Source: Paramecium octaurelia (lineage: Eukaryota; Ciliophora; Oligohymenophorea; Peniculida; Parameciidae). Taken from it: 22,398 nt of DNA. Of this stretch, positions 1 to 8,534 are shown one piece after another; the stretch's first letter is position 1, and each line of letters begins with the position of its first letter. The stretch covers positions 69,621 through 92,018 of the forward strand of contig CAJJDP010000171.1 of NCBI GenBank assembly GCA_905182995.1, read 5' to 3'. The notes under the pieces were generated by a model. It ran no database searches. It worked only from the letters and a program-made list of their open reading frames with translations, and was not told where the DNA came from. Both the position numbers and the translations under genes were made by a program.

Positions 1-147
1 GGGCGACCTCACGGACGAGGAGGGCGACCTCACGGACGAGGAGGGCGACCTCACGGACGAGGAGGGCGACCTCACGGACGAGGAGGGCGCACTCACGGAC
101 GAGGAGGGCGACCTCACGGACGAGGAGGGCGACCTCACGGACGAGGA
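1..147. repeat. 21-bp GC-rich tandem repeat, about 7 copies
   Basis: Seven head-to-tail 21-bp units start at 1, 22, 43, 64, 85, 106 and 127. All look identical except the fifth, where two bases (90-91) are changed so that GAC CTC becomes GCA CTC. The unit is far more GC-rich than the rest of the window. Because 21 is a multiple of three, the + strand frame starting at position 2 stays open and encodes the heptad GDLTDEE over and over, running straight into the rps4-like ORF. The array touches the window edge, so the true copy number is unknown. Ciliate mitochondrial chromosomes are known to carry tandem repeats at their ends and, in spirotrichs, in a central region; either identity is an inference here. 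Confidence 0.93.
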
Positions 148-778
148 GGACGAAGATGGCTTACAAGCTGTAGACTGTAAAAAATTTTTTAAACTAAAAA
201 AGCGAGAAGTTCTTCTTTTTATGCGTAAGTTTTATTTTGGGCGCAAGGTTACTAGGTCCCACGTCTCCCTCTTTTTAAAGAAGCTTAAGAAGAAGTCCAC
301 CCTCGAAATTTGTAACTGCTCGACGAGTGAGCTTGTTAACGCCGCAAGCCTCTTCTTTTATTTTTTTAACACCAGCTACCTTAACTTCTTAATCAAGCAG
401 GGCTACCTTTACCATAATTTTAATCGCATCGTCGACAAGGCCCCAAGCCTTAGATTTGGCTCTTTCGTATCCTGCCTCTTTTTCTCAGAGCTCTTCCCCA
501 TCTTTACCTTCTTCAAAGAAAAAATTAGCTACTATGCTCGAGTTCTAGCTCGGAAGGCTAACAGAGACCTCAGCCTGAGCGTTCAAAACTTATTAACACT
601 CAAGCGAAAAAACATGAATTTTTTAAAGTTCTTAAACAGGTCGAGCCTTGCCGATACCCGCGCCATCGAGATGGACTACCTCAGCCTCAGCTTTTTTTTT
701 TTTGGAGGCTCAAGCCTAGAGCTTGATGCGAACCAGGGCCTGAACGTCTTCTTGTACAGGCTCCTGTCCTTCAGATAG
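2..778 (+). CDS. Ribosomal protein S4-like protein with acidic heptad-repeat N-terminus (5' partial)
   Basis: The frame is open from the window edge to TAG at 776-778. Its first 49 or so codons encode the acidic GDLTDEE repeat, followed by a short linker and then the first Met at 221. From there the protein is basic (RKFYFGRKVTRSH, then KKLKKKSTLEIC) and about 185 residues long. Residues about 50-85 after that Met (SYLNFLIKQGYLYHNFNRIV, then LRFGSFVSC) resemble an S4 RNA-binding domain: a basic helix, G-x-L-x-x-N, and a later L-x-x-G-x-x-V. This suggests mitoribosomal small-subunit protein S4, which some ciliate mitochondria encode. The true start could be ATG 221, with the repeat being upstream non-coding DNA, or it could lie beyond the window. 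The family call is tentative; that the body is coding is much more secure. Confidence 0.5.
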   Translation, partial: GDLTDEEGDLTDEEGDLTDEEGDLTDEEGALTDEEGDLTDEEGDLTDEEDEDGLQAVDCKKFFKLKKREVLLFMRKFYFGRKVTRSHVSLFLKKLKKKSTLEICNCSTSELVNAASLFFYFFNTSYLNFLIKQGYLYHNFNRIVDKAPSLRFGSFVSCLFFSELFPIFTFFKEKISYYARVLARKANRDLSLSVQNLLTLKRKNMNFLKFLNRSSLADTRAIEMDYLSLSFFFFGGSSLELDANQGLNVFLYRLLSFR

Positions 779-1006
779 CTCTTTCACTTCTTGAGGACCC
801 GAAATTACTTAGAAAAGTCATTTTTTTTCTACTAACCTAGTGGGAGTTCAAAAATCAAAACCATCCTTTTCGAAAAGAAAAAAAAGAATAAAGACCTTTT
901 TTACCATAAAAAAAAAGCAGCAGCTTTCCAAGCACGCATTTGTTAAAAAAAAAAGCTATCTTTTCTAGGGTGGCTATCGCCTTGCTCGGCAAGGGCGTAG
1001 ATTTAG
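779..1006. other. Gene-free spacer before cob with GC-rich hairpin
   Basis: No convincing ORF or tRNA is seen on either strand. It is mostly A/T homopolymer tracts. After the TAG of the S4-like gene the same frame stays open for 18 further codons before a TAA. Near the right end, CCTTGC at 980-985 pairs with GCAAGG at 989-994 around a 3-base loop, about 13 bases before the proposed cob start. This could be a processing or initiation signal, but nothing in the sequence proves that. Confidence 0.5.
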
Positions 1007-2335
1007 GTGAGGTGAAATAAAGAAAAAACACTAAGCTTTTTTGACTACTCTGTATTTAGGCATGGAAGTTACTTTAACTTAAGCATCCTAAACATCTTTA
1101 ACTACTTCAAGAACCTCAGGGTTAGCTTTCATGAAATTTTTTCACTTTTTGGATTTTTTACCTTCATGGCAATCGTAGTTCAGCTCGTGTCCGGTACCAT
1201 GTTGGCCTTCAGCCTCGTGCCCGAGCCCATGCTTATTCCTACCGTACGGGATGAGGAGGATATCGAGGACCTCTACACTGATGATTTTTTTTGACTACAT
1301 GAGAGGGGCGTAGACTTAATCTTCATCTTTTCTTACTTCCACCTATTTAGGAAGCTCTACCTAAATGTTTTCGACCTCGAGACCGAGGCCTCTTGGAAGA
1401 GTGGAGTATTTTCTTTCTTAATTTTCCAGGTTGTGGTTTTTTTTGGCCTCGTATTGTGCTGTACTCACCTCAGCGAAATTACCTTAACTATTGCAGCAAA
1501 CATCTTCCACACCTTCTTCATGTTCAAGGGTAAGGCCTATTGGTTCTTATTTACTGATAAGCAGCTAAACACCGACACCTTAATAAGGCTAGCTTACGCC
1601 CACTACGTGTCCGCCTGCTATCTTAGCTTCCTCGGCTTGTTGCATGGCGTAGACATTCACTACGACTGGAAGAACGAATCTTTTTATGATGGCCTAAGCT
1701 CCGAAATGCTTTGATGAGACGAGGCCCTGTCCAACGAGCTCACAAACTTCTTCGTCGTTCTCGTCTTCATAACCCTCGCCTTCTTCTTACTTTTTGAAGA
1801 GCCTGAAGCTTTAAGCTACGAGATCTTTATGTGGGGCGACATTGGGCTCTCTACAGACGTTAGGTTCTATGGCGTAGCCCCTCACTGATATTTTAGGCCC
1901 TTCATGGCATGGTTGATTGCGTGCCCTTTCCACAAGACGGGTATATTTGGCCTTTTGTTCTTCTTCGTAACACTTTACTACCAACCAAACCTTCACGGCG
2001 TATCCGACCAGAACAGCTTTGGTAAGAAGACCCTCACCATCTCCTCTGCGGCATTAGCTAAGAAAAATACTGCCGTCCCCTTTATCATAACAATCGACTC
2101 TAATCTATACCACCAAGTAACTTATTTTTTTTTTATAATGTGCTGCCTCTACACGACCTCCTTCTTGCCCTATGGTAGGTTCTTCAACCAGATCGGGGGT
2201 AACTGAGGCTTCTTACTTTCTTACTTTTATGTATTTTGCTACCTAGCATTTACTTGACTACGAAGGCCTCTATTTGTGGACTTCTTTTTTAAAAAAGCTT
2301 ATCATGACGTTTATTTTTTAAAGACTGCTAGGTAA
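1007..2335 (+). CDS. cob: Cytochrome b (apocytochrome b, complex III)
   Basis: Cytochrome b carries the two b-type hemes and the quinol sites of the bc1 complex in the inner membrane. The 442-codon frame needs TGA as Trp (for example in DDFFWLHERG, in the Trp pair before DEALSNEL, and in the PHWYFRP stretch). Both heme His pairs are visible with 14-residue spacing: [15 protein letters not shown], and [15 protein letters not shown]. Ciliate-type motifs include [14 protein letters not shown] and [15 protein letters not shown]. The gene ends with TAA at 2333-2335. There is no ATG before the conserved N-terminus. The last upstream stop is TAG at 1004-1006 and the next codon is GTG at 1007, so GTG is the likely start, though the exact 5' end is uncertain. 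The 3' part from 1974 is repeated at 4302. Confidence 0.96.
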
Positions 2336-2379
2336 CTTAGCGCTCCTTGCAGTAGGCCCTCGGGCATAAATCTAAGTTC

Positions 2380-2472
2380 ATGTTCGATTTTTTTTTTTAT
2401 TTCTTTTTCTGATCTACGTTGATGTGTAGCCTGAGTGCTCTTTACATCTTATTTAGCAGCTACTTTCATTAG
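2380..2472 (+). CDS. 30-aa hydrophobic ORF directly before nad5
   Basis: An ATG ORF of 30 codons (MFDFFFYFFFWSTLMCSLSA then a short tail ending YFH, with one TGA Trp) ends in TAG at 2470-2472. The very next codon, in the same frame, is the ATG of nad5. It would form one transmembrane helix. It could be a tiny separate gene, an upstream ORF, or the first helix of nad5 separated by a stop that is suppressed or misread. No family is recognised. The second copy lies at 4708-4800. Confidence 0.35.
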
Positions 2473-4300
2473 ATGGACCACATTTTTTTAAAATTTAAGT
2501 TTATCGTGTTTTTATTTATTTCCCCCCTCTTTGACAAAGTAACCTCCTTAAAGAACAAGATTTTAAATATTTCATTGAGCCCTAATCAGCTAAGCACTTG
2601 TTACTACCTCGCCGCCTTCAACACCTTATACTTTGCAGCCCTCCACTACAGGGCCGTGTGCACTTCTTATGCATACTTCACCTCCGATGCATTTGTTATT
2701 GAGTATATGTTCTCTTTCTTCTTCTGCTTTTATGTTTTAAGCGTGATCTTTTCCTTCATCTTTAAATACTTTTTAAGCTCTAGGGGCGTCTTTTTGCTGA
2801 ATACGACTTCCATCTTTCTCTTTTGAGCTTACAGCCTTTCAAACCTTAACTTGTTCTTTATAAAGAACAAGTTAATTTCGATCCACCTGTTTAAGTGATT
2901 CTACCTCACCGACACCTACCTTGTAAACTTTAGCTTCTATATCGATACCATAGCCTACAGCTTCACTCTCCTAACCCTGACAATAGGTTTTTTTGTAAAT
3001 TTGTACATCTACTCCTACTTTAGGTACGAACCCCACGTGAGCCGACTCATCTCCCTCATAAATGCCTTCATCGCAAGTATGATCGTCCTAGTAAACTCTG
3101 GAAACCTCGTTGTTTTTTTTTTTGGTTGAGAACTTATCGGCCTAACCTCGTTCTTCTTGATTAATTTTTGGGGTGAGCGATCTTCTACCCTCAAATCAGC
3201 CTTTAAAGCCTTTTCCTTCAATAAGTTTAGTGATGCGGCGATTCTTATTGCAGCAATTTTAATTTATGCCAACCTACAAGACCTCAATTTTGAGAACATC
3301 CTAAACGCAGCTTTCCTATACTCTGAGATAAAGCTCGGGGCCGCCCCTCAGATCAATTCGTGAAACCTCATCTCTTTCTTCTTGCTCTCAGCAGCCTTCA
3401 TCAAATCAGCCCAGCTTGGGTTCCATGTATGGCTCCCAGACTCTATGGAGGCTCCCGTCCCCGCCTCTGCCCTCATCCACTCAGCCACTCTCGTATCAGC
3501 AGGCGTTTTCCTAATCATGAGGTTCTATCCTATCCTCGAGCTGAGCTTCTATTTTAAGGTGGTTACAGCCCTGGTAGGAGCCCTAACGGCCCTCGTAGGA
3601 GGCCTCTCTGCGGTCTTTCAAACGGACCTAAAAAAAATCCTTGCCTACTCTACAATAAGCCACTGTGGGTTTCTAATCTTCCTATGTAGCTTTGGAAACC
3701 TCAAGCTTGTTATCGTGTACCTTTTTGTGCATGGATTTTTTAAAGCCATCTCCTTTCTTTGCGTAGGTAACGTTATCCGCTTTTCCCGAAGCTACCAAGA
3801 CTTGAGGAGGATGGGTTCTCTTTTTAAGTACCTTCCTGCTGAGTTTTTTTTTTTGATCTTCTCCTTATTAAACCTTAGCGGCCTGCCCTTCTTTTTTGGC
3901 TTTTATTCTAAAACCCTCCTGTTTATGATCTCCGATACGCTTTATCTACGAGACGCTATCTTCTGTACGATCTTATTGAGCTGCATAACAGGCCTCTTCT
4001 ATTCTTTTAATATAATTTACTACTCTTTTTTTGATTCTAAGAAGGCGAGGAAGAGCGTTTATACCGACGCTGCTAACCCAGGCCTTCAATCTTACTACTA
4101 CAGTAACACCACCCTCGCCTCCAACCTCGCCATCTTTTTATTGATAGTCTCCTCATGCTTAATTTGTGCCTACCTCATAAACTTCTTCTTGCTGAGCCTC
4201 TCTACGGCCTCCGACTTCTACCTAATTTTTATCAAATCATTTTCCTTTAACCTGACCACGCTTAGTGCTGCTAACCTCCTTAACTATTCTTTCTTTTATT
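2473..4300 (+). CDS. nad5: NADH dehydrogenase subunit 5, copy 1 (3' cut off at N)
   Basis: This has the same reading frame as the complete gene at 4801-6747, with TGA as Trp. It contains all the conserved core but loses the last 39 codons, because the sequence jumps through the N at 4301 back into cob. The codon holding the N corresponds to a TGA Trp in the intact copy. The cut-off is almost certainly an assembly boundary, not a real truncated gene. Confidence 0.9.
2846..2875. repeat. Perfect 30-bp palindrome inside nad5 (copy 1)
   Basis: TTAACTTGTTCTTTA at 2846-2860 is followed directly by its exact reverse complement at 2861-2875, with no spacer. It lies within the coding frame (encoding roughly LNLFFIKNKL). 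The second copy is at 5174-5203. Confidence 0.9.
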
Positions 4301-4301
4301 N
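4301..4301. other. Single-N junction 1
   Basis: One ambiguous base joins the end of repeat A copy 1 (inside nad5) to the start of copy 2 (inside cob). The base corresponds to the G of a TGA codon in the intact nad5. Confidence 0.95.
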
Positions 4302-4303
4302 TT

Positions 4304-4663
4304 TACTACCAACCAAACCTTCACGGCGTATCCGACCAGAACAGCTTTGGTAAGAAGACCCTCACCATCTCCTCTGCGGCATTAGCTAAGAAAAATACTG
4401 CCGTCCCCTTTATCATAACAATCGACTCTAATCTATACCACCAAGTAACTTATTTTTTTTTTATAATGTGCTGCCTCTACACGACCTCCTTCTTGCCCTA
4501 TGGTAGGTTCTTCAACCAGATCGGGGGTAACTGAGGCTTCTTACTTTCTTACTTTTATGTATTTTGCTACCTAGCATTTACTTGACTACGAAGGCCTCTA
4601 TTTGTGGACTTCTTTTTTAAAAAAGCTTATCATGACGTTTATTTTTTAAAGACTGCTAGGTAA
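4304..4663 (+). CDS. cob: Cytochrome b C-terminal fragment (duplicate)
   Basis: Duplicate of the last 120 codons of cob (including the stop), in the same frame, ending in TAA at 4661-4663. It lacks the N-terminal two thirds, including all heme His residues listed for the full gene. It is the head of repeat A copy 2 and most likely an assembly duplicate. Confidence 0.85.
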
Positions 4664-4707
4664 CTTAGCGCTCCTTGCAGTAGGCCCTCGGGCATAAATC
4701 TAAGTTC

Positions 4708-4800
4708 ATGTTCGATTTTTTTTTTTATTTCTTTTTCTGATCTACGTTGATGTGTAGCCTGAGTGCTCTTTACATCTTATTTAGCAGCTACTTTCATTAG
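4708..4800 (+). CDS. 30-aa hydrophobic ORF before nad5 (duplicate)
   Basis: Identical second copy of the ORF at 2380-2472, again ending in TAG immediately before the nad5 ATG. Confidence 0.3.
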
Positions 4801-6747
4801 ATGGACCACATTTTTTTAAAATTTAAGTTTATCGTGTTTTTATTTATTTCCCCCCTCTTTGACAAAGTAACCTCCTTAAAGAACAAGATTTTAAATATTT
4901 CATTGAGCCCTAATCAGCTAAGCACTTGTTACTACCTCGCCGCCTTCAACACCTTATACTTTGCAGCCCTCCACTACAGGGCCGTGTGCACTTCTTATGC
5001 ATACTTCACCTCCGATGCATTTGTTATTGAGTATATGTTCTCTTTCTTCTTCTGCTTTTATGTTTTAAGCGTGATCTTTTCCTTCATCTTTAAATACTTT
5101 TTAAGCTCTAGGGGCGTCTTTTTGCTGAATACGACTTCCATCTTTCTCTTTTGAGCTTACAGCCTTTCAAACCTTAACTTGTTCTTTATAAAGAACAAGT
5201 TAATTTCGATCCACCTGTTTAAGTGATTCTACCTCACCGACACCTACCTTGTAAACTTTAGCTTCTATATCGATACCATAGCCTACAGCTTCACTCTCCT
5301 AACCCTGACAATAGGTTTTTTTGTAAATTTGTACATCTACTCCTACTTTAGGTACGAACCCCACGTGAGCCGACTCATCTCCCTCATAAATGCCTTCATC
5401 GCAAGTATGATCGTCCTAGTAAACTCTGGAAACCTCGTTGTTTTTTTTTTTGGTTGAGAACTTATCGGCCTAACCTCGTTCTTCTTGATTAATTTTTGGG
5501 GTGAGCGATCTTCTACCCTCAAATCAGCCTTTAAAGCCTTTTCCTTCAATAAGTTTAGTGATGCGGCGATTCTTATTGCAGCAATTTTAATTTATGCCAA
5601 CCTACAAGACCTCAATTTTGAGAACATCCTAAACGCAGCTTTCCTATACTCTGAGATAAAGCTCGGGGCCGCCCCTCAGATCAATTCGTGAAACCTCATC
5701 TCTTTCTTCTTGCTCTCAGCAGCCTTCATCAAATCAGCCCAGCTTGGGTTCCATGTATGGCTCCCAGACTCTATGGAGGCTCCCGTCCCCGCCTCTGCCC
5801 TCATCCACTCAGCCACTCTCGTATCAGCAGGCGTTTTCCTAATCATGAGGTTCTATCCTATCCTCGAGCTGAGCTTCTATTTTAAGGTGGTTACAGCCCT
5901 GGTAGGAGCCCTAACGGCCCTCGTAGGAGGCCTCTCTGCGGTCTTTCAAACGGACCTAAAAAAAATCCTTGCCTACTCTACAATAAGCCACTGTGGGTTT
6001 CTAATCTTCCTATGTAGCTTTGGAAACCTCAAGCTTGTTATCGTGTACCTTTTTGTGCATGGATTTTTTAAAGCCATCTCCTTTCTTTGCGTAGGTAACG
6101 TTATCCGCTTTTCCCGAAGCTACCAAGACTTGAGGAGGATGGGTTCTCTTTTTAAGTACCTTCCTGCTGAGTTTTTTTTTTTGATCTTCTCCTTATTAAA
6201 CCTTAGCGGCCTGCCCTTCTTTTTTGGCTTTTATTCTAAAACCCTCCTGTTTATGATCTCCGATACGCTTTATCTACGAGACGCTATCTTCTGTACGATC
6301 TTATTGAGCTGCATAACAGGCCTCTTCTATTCTTTTAATATAATTTACTACTCTTTTTTTGATTCTAAGAAGGCGAGGAAGAGCGTTTATACCGACGCTG
6401 CTAACCCAGGCCTTCAATCTTACTACTACAGTAACACCACCCTCGCCTCCAACCTCGCCATCTTTTTATTGATAGTCTCCTCATGCTTAATTTGTGCCTA
6501 CCTCATAAACTTCTTCTTGCTGAGCCTCTCTACGGCCTCCGACTTCTACCTAATTTTTATCAAATCATTTTCCTTTAACCTGACCACGCTTAGTGCTGCT
6601 AACCTCCTTAACTATTCTTTCTTTTATTGAATTTTGATACTATTCTCCTTTGGTTTAGTGTTCTTTAGCTATTTTCAAAAAAAAACAACAGCGACCGCAA
6701 GCTTAACGGGCTTCTTTGATCTTTTTTTTTGAGGTTCTTTCTTTTAA
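4801..6747 (+). CDS. nad5: NADH dehydrogenase subunit 5 (complex I), complete
   Basis: Nad5 is an antiporter-like proton-pumping subunit in the membrane arm of complex I. The 648-aa frame, with TGA as Trp, runs to TAA at 6745-6747. Conserved core motifs in order are: FFFGWELIGLTSFFLINFW, AFIKSAQLGFHVWLPDSMEA followed by PVPASALIHSATLVSAGVFL, DLKKILAYSTISHCGF, HGFFKAISFLCVG, DLRRMGSL, and LSGLPFFFGFYSK. The charged residues of the pumping path (Glu of GWE, Lys of KSAQ, Lys and His of HGFFK) are present. About 75 residues precede the first helix that matches other Nad5 proteins, a ciliate-like extension. ATG 4801 directly follows an in-frame TAG. The gene continues past the repeat end at 6628, so this is the intact copy. 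Confidence 0.96.
5174..5203. repeat. Perfect 30-bp palindrome inside nad5 (copy 2)
   Basis: Same element as 2846-2875, in the intact nad5. Confidence 0.9.
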
Positions 6748-6766
6748 TCCCCTTGTCCCCTTATTT

Positions 6767-8497
6767 TTGTGAGGTTGTATTTCCACAGATTTTGTATTTA
6801 CTCCAAATTTTAGTACGGGATTCTCTTGCTTGAAGTCCGACGTCGTCATCCACATTGCTCAATGGCAGTATTGGTGATGATTTTGGTTCACGTACTTGTG
6901 ATCCTTGTACTTTTTTTTCATAAGCAGGTCCATCAGGGCTAGAACCTTTAAAATGCGCCCAAAGATCTACACTAGCTTTAGGTCTCACGGAAAATGAGGA
7001 GACTTTTTAGCCTGCATCGTGCCTGTTATTTGATGTTTCAACATCCTCGTAAACTCTAACTTCATCCTGAGGTTGATGGAGTGGCAAAACGAGTCCACTA
7101 TCTTTACAGTTCGTATTCGTGCTAGGCAGTGATACTGAATTTATAAGTTTGAACTTAAGAACATCCTCGACCTCTTGACAGTCCCCAAAAAGGTCGGTTG
7201 AAATAAATGACTCATCCACACGGGAAACTCAATCGAGGTTGCTGACGACTACTTCTACGCCCTTCGAATTAGAGCTCAAAACAGCTGAACCTCAAAGTAC
7301 TGAAAGACCTTTGTGAGGAGCTTAAAGAAGTTTAAGGTTAGCAATAACATCCACTTTATCGACGACGTCGTTAATACTAAAAAATTTAAGGCTTCTGTAG
7401 TGAGCTTCATGCCCTATAAGCAATTCGAGGAGGGGGCCTTTGGCTTTAATCTAGCAAAGGTGAATGATGCCACGGTCCTTCTAGAGAACGACATCTTCTT
7501 TGACAACTTCCTATTTAAAAACAACGATTCTTGACTGTGCGAAAGCATCGTCTTTAATCACTTTGGTAAAAAAAAAGTTGGGGGCAAAAAAATAGGGTCC
7601 CTCTTCAATTCTCTAAACAAGACCATGTTTTTAAACAGAAAGTTTTTTAAGAACTTTTTATATGACATTGACGCCCTCGTGAGTGCTTCTTTTTTAGAGA
7701 AGAAAGCTAAGTATGTAAACCTCACCACAAAGAGGACGGACTATGGAGACTTTTCTAGGTTTACAAAGAAAAGAGTGTTTGAAAAGAGGCCTATCCTCAT
7801 AACTAAGGCCTTCTTCCCTCTCAACATGGAAGCCTTTGATAATGAAATCTTAAACGTCTCCTTCGATGCTACGGTTACGGTTGAAAAAAAAATGAATACG
7901 GACCTCTTCTATTTGACTTTAAAGCAAAAGAGGTACAAGAGAAAAAAAAACATCCCCCTCAGGGTGAAGTTGGACAAGAATGATCTGAGCAAAAATACGG
8001 CCTCCGTTAAGTTCACGGACAAGCCCTACCTAGTAGCCAATAAGATTATAAAGAGCCTAGAGTTCAATGCTACGAGCTTGTATAGGTGCATTAAAAAAAA
8101 TAAGCTTAGAAGCGAAAATTTTTCTGTTCAGCTTTCTAGAAGACTCTTGAGGACCAAAAAGACTCTCGTACTCCCTTCACATGTAAACATAACGTTGATT
8201 TCAAATTCTTACGATGTGATCCATTCTTGGTTTATTCCAGCTCTAGGAATAAAGATTGATTGCGTACCTGGAAGGGCAACTCACCATACTTTTTACTGTG
8301 ATAGCGTAGGTTTTTACTATGGTCAATGCGCCGAAATTTGTGGTCGCTACCACCACCACATGCCCATCAAGCTCTGCATCCTCCCCTTCGAGCACTTCTT
8401 AATTTGGTGACAGCACTTTGGCCTACCCAAGCTCCTGTTTACCGAATCCAAGAACAGGTTTGAGACGGATTACGGGCTAAAGAAATTTTGTTGATAG
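6767..8497 (+). CDS. cox2: Cytochrome c oxidase subunit 2 with large internal insertion
   Basis: Cox2 accepts electrons from cytochrome c through its CuA centre and passes them to Cox1 (complex IV, inner membrane). The frame is about 576 codons, with TGA as Trp, ending TGA-TAG (Trp-stop at 8495-8497). Ciliate-type N-terminal motifs are visible: QWQYWWWFWFTYLWSLYFFF, HGKWGDFLACIVPVIWCFN, NSNFILRLMEWQ, and RIRARQWYWIYKFEL. The CuA domain at the C-terminus has SYDVIHSWFIPALGIKIDCV and CAEICGRYHHHMPI, giving His 486, Cys 521, Glu 523, Cys 525, His 529 and Met 532 by this numbering. Between the two parts lies a basic insertion of roughly 300 residues (about 7300-8165). No ATG fits the N-terminus; TTG 6767 or ATT 6779 are the likely starts, so the 5' end is approximate. 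Confidence 0.94.
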
Positions 8498-8534
8498 GGT
8501 GCTTAAATACAAGCCCTACTTGGATGTAAGAATT

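Larger units (their letters stand above)
1974..4300 (+). repeat. Direct repeat A, copy 1 (cob 3' end to nad5)
   Basis: This 2327-bp stretch recurs at 4302-6628 with a constant offset of 2328 and no difference that I could see. The only thing between the two copies is the single N at 4301. It starts inside cob and stops inside nad5, so the ends respect no gene boundary. This is the signature of two overlapping contigs placed end to end. Confidence 0.95.
4302..6628 (+). repeat. Direct repeat A, copy 2
   Basis: Second copy of 1974-4300. Unlike copy 1 it continues naturally into the rest of nad5 and cox2, so this copy has the correct right flank while copy 1 has the correct left flank. Confidence 0.95.

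Noticed and set aside
1..147. CRISPR-like array at the left end
   Set aside because: Units are contiguous with no unique spacers between them. It is a simple tandem repeat in frame with an ORF.
779..1006. A tRNA in the spacer before cob
   Set aside because: The hairpin is isolated. I could not assemble acceptor, D, anticodon and T stems on either strand.
2380..2472. 30-codon ORF as nad4L
   Set aside because: Far too short and without the Nad4L Glu-bearing helices.
1811..3221. Minus-strand ORFs opposite cob and nad5 (1811-1996, 3015-3221)
   Set aside because: They lie wholly antisense to strongly conserved genes and have no recognisable family; shadows of the coding strand.
4265..4534. Fusion ORF across the N at 4301 (nad5 to cob)
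   Set aside because: An artefact of the junction; the frame only exists because N joins unrelated ends.
1974..6628. A genuine nad5 gene family or recent tandem duplication
   Set aside because: No divergence seen between copies, breakpoints inside genes, and a lone N at the join make contig overlap far more likely, though read data are needed.
7313..8410. Two separate proteins (7313-7534 and 7625-8410)
   Set aside because: Both are in the same frame, joined without TAA or TAG when TGA is Trp, and together form the cox2 insertion and CuA domain.
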